The translations under genes were made by a program, and so were the position numbers. From NCBI RefSeq assembly GCF_039592695.1, contig NZ_JBBUTK010000001.1, positions 868,001 through 932,000 of the forward strand: DNA of 64,000 nucleotides, given 5' to 3'. Below, in pieces: positions 26,672-34,317 of the stretch (positions are counted from its first letter, which is position 1; every line of letters begins with the position of its first letter). Origin of the DNA: Flagellimonas_A sp039592695 (GTDB lineage Bacteria; Bacteroidota; Bacteroidia; Flavobacteriales; Flavobacteriaceae). Under the pieces are notes generated by a model, which worked only from the letters and a program-made list of their open reading frames with translations, was not told where the DNA came from and ran no database searches.

Positions 26672-27561
26672 TATTTGACTGAACTCGGTAATCTTCCGTT
26701 TAGAATAAAGTCGACAATGTGATTTCGATGTTCACTCACCTTGTCTTTTGATAGGTGCTGCCATAATTCGCCATGGCTTCGGCCTTTATCATAAATCACA
26801 CGATAATTGGTAAAGGGTGTTTTTTCAAGCTCCTTTTCAAGATGTTCAGTATATTTTGCAATAGTGGCATCGCTCATGAACAATATCGGGCTTTGAAGGC
26901 TCTTTAAATATTGTATGGGCGAGGCTTCTAAAAACCTAGCTTCTGAATCCCCAAAAACGGCTTCCACATGCAAAACGGCCAGTTCAGGATTACCGCCATT
27001 TTTAAAGGTTTGGTGGTAGTCGACAATATCGTACGTTCCGGAAATCGGAACCACCCCCTTGAAAAGCTTTTGCGGCAGCCCAACTTCCTTCAAATAAGTT
27101 TTATTTAAATCAAGAAGTGCGGCCAGATGTGCCCCTGAGGAATATCCACCTATAAAAAAACGATCTTGGCTATAACCATATTCAGCGGAGTTGTGAAACA
27201 GATATTTTACTGCTTTTGCCACATCTTTGATATGCTCGGGATGCTGTATGCCCTCATCCAATTCAGCATTTCGCCACGTTGCTGGGCTACGACGGTGGCC
27301 AATACTCGCCACGGCAATTCCGTTAGTGGCAAATTGTCTTGCCAAGTCCATTTCCATATCCTTGTCACCATACGACCATGCGCCGCCACCTATCCAGATA
27401 AATAATGGACATTGATTGCATGCCTCAGGAAGCACCAGATTCAAACGTTGCAACGAATCTCCCTCTTGAACATAGGCCAAGTCATTGATTTGCTTTAATT
27501 CTTGTGCGGAAATAAGGCCGCAGAAAATGAGGAGAAAGAATTGAAAGTATAAAAAACGCAT
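26671..27561 (-). CDS. exported alpha/beta hydrolase (esterase/BD-FAE-like)
   Basis: A 296-residue hydrolase with a signal peptide (MRFLYFQFFLLIFCGLISAQ). The oxyanion segment is IWIGGGAWSYGDK (GGGxW in place of HGGGW), the nucleophile elbow is GGYSSGAHLA (Ser of GxSxG), and the C-terminal part has DKGRSHGELW, supplying the His. This matches carboxylesterase/acetylesterase relatives. It is translationally coupled to mutS2 by TAATG, although no functional link is evident. Confidence 0.88.
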   Translation of the reverse strand: MRFLYFQFFLLIFCGLISAQELKQINDLAYVQEGDSLQRLNLVLPEACNQCPLFIWIGGGAWSYGDKDMEMDLARQFATNGIAVASIGHRRSPATWRNAELDEGIQHPEHIKDVAKAVKYLFHNSAEYGYSQDRFFIGGYSSGAHLAALLDLNKTYLKEVGLPQKLFKGVVPISGTYDIVDYHQTFKNGGNPELAVLHVEAVFGDSEARFLEASPIQYLKSLQSPILFMSDATIAKYTEHLEKELEKTPFTNYRVIYDKGRSHGELWQHLSKDKVSEHRNHIVDFILNGRLPSSVK

Positions 27562-27602
27562 TTCGAAATGTATTTATGACCTTTTAGGCAGCTGCAAAGA
27601 TA

Positions 27603-28367
27603 CTAATTACCAATACCTCCGGGGTGAAAGAGTAGTTTAACAAAAATGGCCGCTCCAATAGCAAAAGCAAAACTCAACAAGGTGCCAATCAGCACATATT
27701 CCGTTTTATTAAAACCCTCCTCTTGCTCACTTCGGTAGCGTAAAATGGATTTTGCCGCCAATAGGAAACCAATAGCAGAAAATTGGTTGATAAATACAAA
27801 AACCAGCACCAGCCAACGCTCCGTTAGTCCGATGACCCTACCTGCATTGGGGAGGTCTTCCATCCGTTCGGGATTTTCAGCTGCTACGCCATTGGTTAGC
27901 TTTAAATCGAATACCAAAAAGATTTCTTTGATGAGAATATTGGTGGTCTTTCCACAAAAGACAAAGGCAATCAAAATGGCCAACCATGCCTCGGGAATCT
28001 CAATGCCCACAATCGGCTCCAAAGGCACCCACTTTGCAAAAACGAGCACCGTGACCCCCAGAAAAAGTAGGTGCAGGGCCTGATCGATAAAAAAGGCGTA
28101 TTTGCCCACCCATTTGCTTTTGGCCACCATAGGCTTAAATCCATCAATCAACCAGTGGGTCAGTGCGATGAATAGTGCAGCGAATATAAACTTGATTTGG
28201 AACGAAAGCACCCAAGAGGTTACGAACATAACAAGCACGTGCCATTTCAGATAGCTGCTCTTAAAGCCCTTTTCATTCTTGTCCTTCGCATTTTTGGCAG
28301 ACTGAAAGGTGAAATCGGTGAGTAGGTGGGCGAGGAGTTGTAGTAGTAACAGTTGGGTTAAGGTCAT
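27603..28367 (-). CDS. DUF3307 membrane protein
   Basis: A 254-residue integral membrane protein with about six helices. LLLQLLAHLLTDFTFQ at the N-terminus, then HWLIDGFKPMVAK and FFIDQALHLLFLG, are DUF3307 hallmarks (conserved His-Asp pairs within membrane helices). In many bacteria DUF3307 is encoded beside SatD, as here with the gene at 28462-29145 on the same strand. The function is unknown. Confidence 0.88.
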   Translation of the reverse strand: MTLTQLLLLQLLAHLLTDFTFQSAKNAKDKNEKGFKSSYLKWHVLVMFVTSWVLSFQIKFIFAALFIALTHWLIDGFKPMVAKSKWVGKYAFFIDQALHLLFLGVTVLVFAKWVPLEPIVGIEIPEAWLAILIAFVFCGKTTNILIKEIFLVFDLKLTNGVAAENPERMEDLPNAGRVIGLTERWLVLVFVFINQFSAIGFLLAAKSILRYRSEQEEGFNKTEYVLIGTLLSFAFAIGAAIFVKLLFHPGGIGN

Positions 28368-28390
28368 GGTGTCATTGTAATTGAGAAAAT

Positions 28391-28454
28391 CTAAGTTAAT
28401 AGTTATTGGTTAATCGTTATTGGGATGCAACTATTAACTTTTAACGATTAACTA
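28391..28454. repeat. interleaved inverted repeats, family B
   Basis: Two inverted repeat pairs are interleaved: AGTTAATAGT with ACTATTAACT, and TTAATCGTTA with TAACGATTAA, in the order A-B-A'-B'. They sit between the satD-like and DUF3307 genes. The same word family occurs at 19757-19930 and 51790-51849. Confidence 0.55.
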
Positions 28455-28461
28455 CCTCAAT

Positions 28462-29145
28462 TTAAGTCATATCTGCCATTCTAGCACGAAAAAACACTAC
28501 TGCCTTCTCAATGGCGTTCCATCCCAAGCTTGTAGAGTGCTGGTTTACCGAAGATTGTGAAATACCCAGTTCATCGGCAATGGCCTGCTCGCTCTTGCCG
28601 AACAACTTGTGATAGAGTACCAAACTCTGTTTTTCGGTCGCTTTGTTGATGGTATGGTCTAGCAAGGCCATCAACGGCTCCATTTCTTGGTTGAGTGCGG
28701 AATTGCCTGATTCAAAGAACAGCGTATTCTTGATGACGACCCGTTCTTTGCCATGGCTGCCTTCTTCATTGATCTTACGGCCCGATTGATAGATGGCCTC
28801 CCCATCGATGATGCCCCGTTCAGGGTCAAAACGTTTTAATGGCCCGTACCCGATGGCCAAACGGATGCCATAGACTTCAAAGTTCTTGAGACGATTTTCT
28901 TTATCCTTGGGGGAAACGGTAAACGATTTCACCCAGCTTTTAGCCAATAGGGCCACTGTAAGTCCATCTTCGGGATTGGGCACCACGCACTCCCAGGCAT
29001 CACCCTTGACCAAGCGTGCATAGGTGTTGAATTTCATAGCCAAAGCAATGTTCAATGACCGCAAACGGGCCTCCAAAACTTCTTTTTGTGCGTTCGATAG
29101 ACTGGTAAAAGCCACCACATCACCTGATATGACAATATAGTTCAT
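28462..29145 (-). CDS. SatD-family regulator with C-terminal helix-turn-helix
   Basis: A 227-residue protein. The N-terminal part (MNYIVISGDVVAFTSLSNAQK, then AKSWVKSF, RLAIGYG) matches the SatD family. The C-terminal part, KSEQAIADELGISQSSVNQHSTSLGWNAIEKAV, is a clear helix-turn-helix, so it likely binds DNA. Immediately upstream are three phased 20-base palindromes (29163-29240) overlapping its promoter, which suggests autoregulation. The start at 29145 is chosen because MNYIVISGD is the family N-terminus and the TATCTTTG box lies just upstream. Partner: the DUF3307 membrane protein downstream. Confidence 0.87.
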   Translation of the reverse strand: MNYIVISGDVVAFTSLSNAQKEVLEARLRSLNIALAMKFNTYARLVKGDAWECVVPNPEDGLTVALLAKSWVKSFTVSPKDKENRLKNFEVYGIRLAIGYGPLKRFDPERGIIDGEAIYQSGRKINEEGSHGKERVVIKNTLFFESGNSALNQEMEPLMALLDHTINKATEKQSLVLYHKLFGKSEQAIADELGISQSSVNQHSTSLGWNAIEKAVVFFRARMADMT

Positions 29146-29149
29146 ACGG

Positions 29150-29157
29150 CAAAGATA
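29150..29157 (-). promoter_or_regulatory. -7 box (TATCTTTG) of the satD-like gene
   Basis: On the minus strand TATCTTTG exactly fits TAnnTTTG, 4 bases before the ATG triplet. The first operator palindrome covers the spacer and -33 region of this promoter. Confidence 0.55.
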
Positions 29158-29162
29158 CAAAA

Positions 29163-29240
29163 TATAAGTTTAAGAACTTATAAAATATAAATATAAGTTT
29201 AATAGCTTATAAATAATTGATATAAGCCTGAGAGCTTATG
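29163..29240. promoter_or_regulatory. three phased palindromic operators upstream of satD-like gene
   Basis: Three 20-base inverted repeats start at 29163, 29192 and 29221, exactly 29 bases apart: TATAAGTTTAAGAACTTATA, TATAAGTTTAATAGCTTATA and TATAAGCCTGAGAGCTTATG. The arms TATAAG/CTTATR are conserved and the centres vary, as expected of a dimeric regulator's sites. A further half-site CTTATG follows at 29254-29259. The array begins 18 bases from the start codon of an HTH-containing protein. Confidence 0.75.
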
Positions 29241-29288
29241 CTTTTGTAGCAAGCTTATGAAATAGGGCATGTCTTAAAAGAATTGAAA

Positions 29289-29843
29289 CTAATTTTCTAA
29301 AGAGAATAACCCTGTTATAGTAATATTCCTTTCTTCGAACTTTTCTGTAGAATAATTAAATTCTTCAAAATTTACATTGATATCCAATTCCCAAACATCA
29401 GTACCAACATTTAAGCCTTGGATTTTTCCGTTTTCTATTGCAATACTTTTATCAACAATGCAAAAACATAGATTTGTAAAAAAGGTACTACTGGAAATCA
29501 AGTCGCTATTTTGAAAAACAAAATTTTCAAGTGCAGGGTCGACTTCAAAAACTATAATTTCAGTATTCTCATCATCAACCCAACTTGGCGCAGGGTCTAA
29601 ATAGTAGGAGTATTCAAAAACCAATTTTTTTCCCGTGGTAATGTACGCAAAGCCATAATCATCAAGAGCAATCGATGAGTTTTTATGCAGATTGAACGAT
29701 TCTACTATAATGTCGTCATCAGGATTTGATAACTCTTCCTGAAGGGTGTCCAGCCTATTCTCTACTTCAACATTTTCTGTATCAGAAGTCGTACATGAAC
29801 TCAACAGCAAAACGCTTGATGCCCAAATTTTAAGAATCTTCAT
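29289..29843 (-). CDS. hypothetical lipoprotein
   Basis: A 184-residue predicted lipoprotein (signal MKILKIWASSVLLLSSC, Cys at 17, followed by TTSD). The mature part begins with an acidic linker (ENRLDTLQEELSNPDDD) and continues as a beta-rich domain with several aromatic residues and two Cys (FTNLCFCIVD). No family was recognised. It is monocistronic; the base composition is slightly more A+T-rich than its neighbours. Confidence 0.65.
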   Translation of the reverse strand: MKILKIWASSVLLLSSCTTSDTENVEVENRLDTLQEELSNPDDDIIVESFNLHKNSSIALDDYGFAYITTGKKLVFEYSYYLDPAPSWVDDENTEIIVFEVDPALENFVFQNSDLISSSTFFTNLCFCIVDKSIAIENGKIQGLNVGTDVWELDINVNFEEFNYSTEKFEERNITITGLFSLEN

Positions 29844-29925
29844 AATAGCAAGCTAATTATGACAAAGAACATCAAAATTTTAATTTGGTCGTTAGATCTT
29901 CAACTTAATTGATGATTTATTAAAA

Positions 29926-30963
29926 TTAAATGACGCCTTGAATTGCTTGACTTAACTCTTTCGTTCCAAACCGTACCACATCGGTTGTTGGTAAACCAGT
30001 AAGCTGTTGTATATCATGAATTTTGTTTTGGGCGGTTTTTGCGTCCATACCATAAGTGTTCAGGGCAATGCCAATAGTCTTGGCTTGCTGTTGCGACCCA
30101 CAGACGTTGGCCACGGCCTCGTTGAGTTTGATAAACTCATCCAATGGGGGAATGGGCACATGCGAGACGGGATAACGCAAATGGTCATGAAAGGCTTTGT
30201 GGCACAAAATAAAGTGGGTCGCCTGTGAGCCCCGTATCAAGGGTAGGGTAGCCGTACTTCCTGGGTGCGCCAAGGACCCTTGTCCTTCAATGATGACAAT
30301 GTCTTTGTCCGCTTGCTCCAACACGGCTTCTTCAACCGCGCCCGCTGCTTGGTCTACCTTAATGGCATCAAGGGGAATGCCGTTGCCCATCAACGTGATA
30401 CCGATTTGTCCCGTGGGCACAAAACCTACGTTAATATCTTTCTTTTTGAGTGCAGCATAGAGTTCGAGACCAGCAGTCATCTTGCCCGCAGCCATATCGG
30501 TACCGATCATCAGAATCCGTTTGTTCTTTAACTGAGCCGCTTTGCCCGTGGCGATGGGGTAGGAGGGCTTGGGTTTTCGAACATCCCAAATAACATTGTG
30601 GTTTAGCAGATGCCCAAAGCGTTTATTGAGGTCGTCGTGCAGTCCGTTGATCAATGAAAGTCCGTTTTTTAGGGCGTGGCTGATGGGTTTGTCCCATTCT
30701 TCAGGGAACTTGCCACCACTGGGAGCGATACCCAATACCATAATTTCTGAATGCATCGCAACAGCCTCATCCACAGTAGCTACAACAGGAATCGTATACG
30801 ATAATCCCACAGCTTCTTGAACCGTTTTACCCGCATAATGAGAATCAATAACGCAAACAATGGGGTGTTTTGAGAAGCGCATGAGCCCAAAGCCCATCTT
30901 GCCCGAGTCGTTGTCGAGCGCGCCTTCCATATAGATGCAGATTTTTTGGCTTGAATTAAACAT
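29926..30963 (-). CDS. dgcN: DUF1611 protein, probable D-glutamate N-acetyltransferase (DgcN)
   Basis: A 345-residue DUF1611 protein. The N-terminal Rossmann-like domain (IVCVIDSHYAGKTVQEAVG, GIAPSGGKFPEEW) is followed by a P-loop-like domain (RILMIGTDMAAGKMTAGLEL) and VIIEGQGSLAHPG. In marine bacteria DgcN acetylates D-glutamate and the partner DgcA epimerises N-acetyl-D-Glu to the L form. A dipeptide-epimerase-family gene lies directly upstream on the same strand here, so this pair probably catabolises D-glutamate, for example from peptidoglycan. Acetyl-CoA specificity is inferred from that work, not visible in sequence. Confidence 0.82.
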   Translation of the reverse strand: MFNSSQKICIYMEGALDNDSGKMGFGLMRFSKHPIVCVIDSHYAGKTVQEAVGLSYTIPVVATVDEAVAMHSEIMVLGIAPSGGKFPEEWDKPISHALKNGLSLINGLHDDLNKRFGHLLNHNVIWDVRKPKPSYPIATGKAAQLKNKRILMIGTDMAAGKMTAGLELYAALKKKDINVGFVPTGQIGITLMGNGIPLDAIKVDQAAGAVEEAVLEQADKDIVIIEGQGSLAHPGSTATLPLIRGSQATHFILCHKAFHDHLRYPVSHVPIPPLDEFIKLNEAVANVCGSQQQAKTIGIALNTYGMDAKTAQNKIHDIQQLTGLPTTDVVRFGTKELSQAIQGVI

Positions 30964-30982
30964 TTTGACTGCTATTTATACG

Positions 30983-31027
30983 ACACCCCTGTCCGCCTGT
31001 GGCGGACTGTCCCCTCAAGGGGACAAT
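30983..31027. repeat. REP-like double hairpin (family A)
   Basis: GTCCGCC-TGT-GGCGGAC (30991-31007) is followed by TGTCCCCT-CA-AGGGGACA (31008-31025). It has the same two-stem layout as 2357-2396 and lies between dgcA and dgcN. Confidence 0.65.
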
Positions 31028-31100
31028 GATCACGTTTTCCAAAGTTCCAATCAAACCGTGTACATTTTAAAGGGACAATTTTTTTGTTTTTCAGATTTAG

Positions 31101-31167
31101 CACTTCCCATTTCCCAATTTCCCATTTCATACTTCGCATTTCATATTTAATACTTCGTATTTCAACA
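31101..31167. repeat. dispersed intergenic repeat, family C
   Basis: A run of ACTTCGCATTTCATA / TACTTCGTATTTCA-type words, following CCCATTTCCCAATTTCCC, in the dgcA-dgcN intergenic region. Related tracts occur at 18338-18394 and 46910-46942. Confidence 0.5.
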
Positions 31168-31169
31168 TT

Positions 31170-32207
31170 CTAACTTTTAAACTTTCCTCCATGGCCTGGA
31201 ACATCAAGTGGCATTGTGATTTCATTGACCAATGGTGCACCCTCGCAAGGATCGGGATTCAGATTCAGGTGTGAATCCAGGTCAATATGGTCGAGCATAC
31301 CCGAAACTGCGGCGCCCGCCGCAATAGAAATGGAGGTTTCACCCATACAGCCAATCATCGTTTTGAGTTTATGGGCATGTGCCGTAGCAATGATACGCAA
31401 GGCGCCAGTAATGCCACCACATTTCATCAGCTTCATGTTTACACCATCGACATTATCGGCCCATTTTGGGATGTCCGTGGCAAAACGGCAGCTCTCATCC
31501 ACAAAAATCGGCAAGGGTCTGTTCTTGAACAGCTGGGGAAGGTCTGCTTCGCCCCCCTCGACCAAGGGCTGTTCCACATATTCGCAGTGGCGTTCGGCCA
31601 ACCATTGCATCATGTGCTTCGCGTCATTGACATTCCAACCCCCATTGGCATCGACCCGTATGGAAATTGGGTGTTTTTTATGGTATTGCAATACTTCTTG
31701 ATACATGGCTTTGTCAGCTTCGATACCTTCGGGATTGCCCAACTTGACTTTTAGGGTTTTGATGTCCATTTCTTCCAGAATCAACGGCAAACGTTCCCGT
31801 GCTTCTTCAGGACTCATGATTCCCAAGGTGATGGAAGTAGGTTTTGTGGGCTTGGGAAAACCCAGCAATCTGTATAGTGGCATTTGGGCCTGCTTTGCTT
31901 TTAGGTCCCACAGGGCGATATCCAGTGCGGCCAGTGCACATGGGGCCAATCCGTGTTCCGATGCAGAATCGTATACGATATGAGGCATCTCGAGATTGCC
32001 ATTTTCTGCCAAAAAAGCTTCCAGTTGGCGTTGGGCTTCCTCGGCGGTTGCGGCTCCTTCACTTTCGCCAGGCGATGTTTCGCCCCATCCCGTATGACCA
32101 TCTTTGGTAACGGACACAAAAAGATTGGTTTGTCCGTCTCGAACCCCACGACTTATCCGTAAGGGAAACCTCTTTTTTAAATACACCTGCTTGAATGCAA
32201 CTTTCAT
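31170..32207 (-). CDS. dgcA: enolase-superfamily dipeptide epimerase / probable N-acetyl-D-glutamate epimerase (DgcA)
   Basis: A 345-residue member of the muconate-lactonising/dipeptide epimerase subgroup. Catalytic acid/base Lys in LKVKLG, metal ligands in RVDANGGW (Asp), YVEQPL (Glu) and FVDESC (Asp), and the second Lys in NMKLMKCGG are all visible, with GCMGETSI near the end. Classic members are L-Ala-D/L-Glu epimerases. Beside a dgcN-like gene, the DgcA activity (N-acetyl-D-Glu to N-acetyl-L-Glu) is the better guess. Length is normal. Confidence 0.88.
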   Translation of the reverse strand: MKVAFKQVYLKKRFPLRISRGVRDGQTNLFVSVTKDGHTGWGETSPGESEGAATAEEAQRQLEAFLAENGNLEMPHIVYDSASEHGLAPCALAALDIALWDLKAKQAQMPLYRLLGFPKPTKPTSITLGIMSPEEARERLPLILEEMDIKTLKVKLGNPEGIEADKAMYQEVLQYHKKHPISIRVDANGGWNVNDAKHMMQWLAERHCEYVEQPLVEGGEADLPQLFKNRPLPIFVDESCRFATDIPKWADNVDGVNMKLMKCGGITGALRIIATAHAHKLKTMIGCMGETSISIAAGAAVSGMLDHIDLDSHLNLNPDPCEGAPLVNEITMPLDVPGHGGKFKS

Positions 32208-32282
32208 ACACTACTTCGATTTCAATGCCATCGAATGTATTTTAATTTCGTGAGCAATTCAAGAAAAAAGTGGGCCAAGGAT

Positions 32283-32290
32283 TATTTTTG
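32283..32290 (+). promoter_or_regulatory. -7 box (TATTTTTG) for ung
   Basis: TATTTTTG fits TAnnTTTG. It overlaps an in-frame GTG that could have been a start, which argues for the ATG at 32308 as the real ung start. Confidence 0.45.
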
Positions 32291-32307
32291 TGGAAACACC
32301 CGAGAAT

Positions 32308-32973
32308 ATGAACGTGAACATTGACCCCAGCTGGAAAACCCACTTACAACCAGAATTCGAAAAGCCCTATTTTCAACAACTCGCCGAATTTGTTAGGCAG
32401 GAGTATCGGCAATATACCTGTTATCCCAAGGGAAAGGATATTTTTTCAGCCTTTGACCACTGTACCTTTCACGATACGAAAGTGGTCATCATCGGTCAAG
32501 ACCCCTATCATGGGCCCAATCAAGCCAACGGACTCTGTTTTTCGGTGAAGGACGGTATTCCGCACCCCCCCTCATTGGTCAATATTTTTAAGGAGATTAA
32601 GGTGGATGTTGGTGTGCCCTATCCGAAAAGTGGCAATTTGGAACGCTGGGCCGAACAGGGCGTGCTCTTGCTCAATGCCACCCTGACCGTCAGGGCACAT
32701 CAGGCAGGAAGCCATCAAAACAAAGGGTGGGAAACCTTTACAGATGGCGTCATCAGAACGGTTTCTGATACGTTGGAAGGCATTGTTTTTTTACTCTGGG
32801 GCGGATTTGCCAAGAAAAAGGCAGTGCTCATCAATCAAAGCAAGCACCACATATTGACATCGGGCCATCCTTCGCCACTCAGCGCCAATCGTGGACTTTG
32901 GTTCGGAAACCAGCATTTTAGCAAGGCCAATCAGTTGCTCAGGGGCATGGGAAAGGAAGAAATCAATTGGTAG
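32308..32973 (+). CDS. ung: uracil-DNA glycosylase
   Basis: A 221-residue family 1 uracil-DNA glycosylase that removes uracil from DNA to start base-excision repair. The catalytic loop GQDPYHGPNQANGLCFSV, LLLNATLTVRAHQAGSHQNKGWE and the Leu-intercalation loop GHPSPLSANRGLW are all present. The ATG at 32308 (MNVNIDPSW) gives the normal N-terminus; an in-frame GTG 18 bases upstream overlaps the promoter. Monocistronic. Confidence 0.96.
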   Translation: MNVNIDPSWKTHLQPEFEKPYFQQLAEFVRQEYRQYTCYPKGKDIFSAFDHCTFHDTKVVIIGQDPYHGPNQANGLCFSVKDGIPHPPSLVNIFKEIKVDVGVPYPKSGNLERWAEQGVLLLNATLTVRAHQAGSHQNKGWETFTDGVIRTVSDTLEGIVFLLWGGFAKKKAVLINQSKHHILTSGHPSPLSANRGLWFGNQHFSKANQLLRGMGKEEINW

Positions 32974-32998
32974 GTTTACAAAATAATCGGAAAATTAC

Positions 32999-33006
32999 TA
33001 CGTTTG
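32999..33006 (+). promoter_or_regulatory. promoter of the lone receiver gene
   Basis: TACGTTTG fits the -7 consensus TAnnTTTG; a TTTAC lies 19 bases upstream as a possible -33 element. The ATG of the receiver gene is 28 bases downstream. Confidence 0.45.
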
Positions 33007-33034
33007 CCTTAAGAAATCAGACAAAAACGCTACT

Positions 33035-33466
33035 ATGTCCGAATTAAACTCAGTATTGATGGTGGACGATGACGAGACCACCATTTTCCTTAATAAGATT
33101 TTTCTACAAAACCTGACTCCTGAACTTGAGGTTAACACAGCTGATAATGGTGAAGAGGCCCTAGATTTTCTAAGGGCGCACTTAGACGACCCGGGTTTTG
33201 GCAATTGCCTCTTGGTCTTGGATATTGAAATGCCCATCATGGACGGATGGCAATTTCTTGAGGCTTATGAAAAAGAATTCAGCGATGCTCAAAAGGAAAA
33301 AGTGTTGTTGGCCGTACTATCCATCCACAGCACAGACGAGGTGAAGAAAAGGGCTTTGAAGTATGCTTCCGTTAAGGAATGCCTTCTAAAACCGTTATCC
33401 GACGACCAATTTAGAAAGGTGATCAACAGGCATTTTCCCAACTTTTTGGCCGAAAAACAAGATTAA
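33035..33466 (+). CDS. single-domain response regulator (CheY-like receiver)
   Basis: A 143-residue stand-alone receiver domain. The acidic pair is VDDDE at about 10-14, the phospho-acceptor Asp is in LVLDIEMPIMDGWQF, the Thr/Ser switch is in VLSIHSTDE, and the conserved Lys is in CLLKPLS. With no output domain it acts by protein interaction in a phosphorelay; no histidine kinase is adjacent. Its stop overlaps the convergent substrate-binding protein gene by 4 bases. Confidence 0.93.
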   Translation: MSELNSVLMVDDDETTIFLNKIFLQNLTPELEVNTADNGEEALDFLRAHLDDPGFGNCLLVLDIEMPIMDGWQFLEAYEKEFSDAQKEKVLLAVLSIHSTDEVKKRALKYASVKECLLKPLSDDQFRKVINRHFPNFLAEKQD

Positions 33467-34317
33467 TCAACGTTAAACAGCACCTCTTTGGCACTTTTGC
33501 GTTGTTCGACCAAATCCAACAGGGTCAGCATATCATAGACTTCATTGATGGTAGCTGCACTGATTTGTTGTTGGCTCCATCTTGTTTTTGAGAGCCAAAG
33601 TTGAATGTCTTCCAGTTGTTGCCCATATCTATTGGCCAACGTACGATCAATGCTGGGGATGCTCTTGAATTCACGGGTATACAGATTGATGATTTCAAGG
33701 ACGTGCCTCAAGGTACTCGATGAATTTTCGATAAATTGATCGGTAGCTGCAATCACAAAACAGGGCCAGGGGGTAGGGCAGTCGCCCAACCTTCTGAATA
33801 CTCCCTTATCAACGATAGGCTTTGTGGTGAAACGCTCCCACATGAAATAATCCGCTTTGCCCTCTGAAAGTGCCTTTACAGCACCATCTAAATTATTGAC
33901 AACTTCAAAGGAAAGGGCATCGGTATTCCAACCCTGATTTCGGGCATTTACATAGGCCATAAGGTGACTTCCGCTGCCAAACCTACTGATGGCCGCTTTT
34001 TTGTTCTTGAGCTGTTCTAAGGCCTTAAAATCGCTTTCTGAGGATACATGGATGCCCCAGAGCAGGGGTGAAGCGATATATTCTTGCACCAACTTCACGG
34101 CATTGCCTTCTGCTATGCTCTTCAGGATGCCCTCGGTAAGAATAATCGCCAAATCGGTTTCTTGCTTTTCAAGCATCTGGCACATGCGTCCCGTGCCTTC
34201 GGGAATGTCCGTCCATTGCAAATCGATGCCACGGTCTCTAAAAGCCCCTTCTTCAATGGCCAAATGCCATGGAAGGTTAAAATGCTCGGGCACACCAATA
34301 ATTCTAATGGTCTTCAT
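33463..34317 (-). CDS. substrate-binding-protein-like protein without signal peptide
   Basis: A 284-residue protein with the fold of NMT1/THI5/SsuA-like periplasmic binding proteins: RIIGVPEHFNLPWHLAIEEGAFRDRGIDLQWTDIPEGTGRM, then AIILTEGILKSIAEGN and AAISRFGSGSHLMAYV. There is no N-terminal signal sequence, so it is probably cytoplasmic, and no ABC permease is nearby. It might be a metabolic sensor or an enzyme such as a pyrimidine-precursor protein. Its start overlaps the end of ppk by 14 bases, indicating coupling to polyphosphate kinase. Confidence 0.78.
   Translation of the reverse strand: MKTIRIIGVPEHFNLPWHLAIEEGAFRDRGIDLQWTDIPEGTGRMCQMLEKQETDLAIILTEGILKSIAEGNAVKLVQEYIASPLLWGIHVSSESDFKALEQLKNKKAAISRFGSGSHLMAYVNARNQGWNTDALSFEVVNNLDGAVKALSEGKADYFMWERFTTKPIVDKGVFRRLGDCPTPWPCFVIAATDQFIENSSSTLRHVLEIINLYTREFKSIPSIDRTLANRYGQQLEDIQLWLSKTRWSQQQISAATINEVYDMLTLLDLVEQRKSAKEVLFNVD

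Noticed and set aside
29163..29259. Short CRISPR-like array, given the 29-base period
   Set aside because: The units are palindromes with variable centres and short gaps, there are only three, and no cas genes are near; an operator array fits better.
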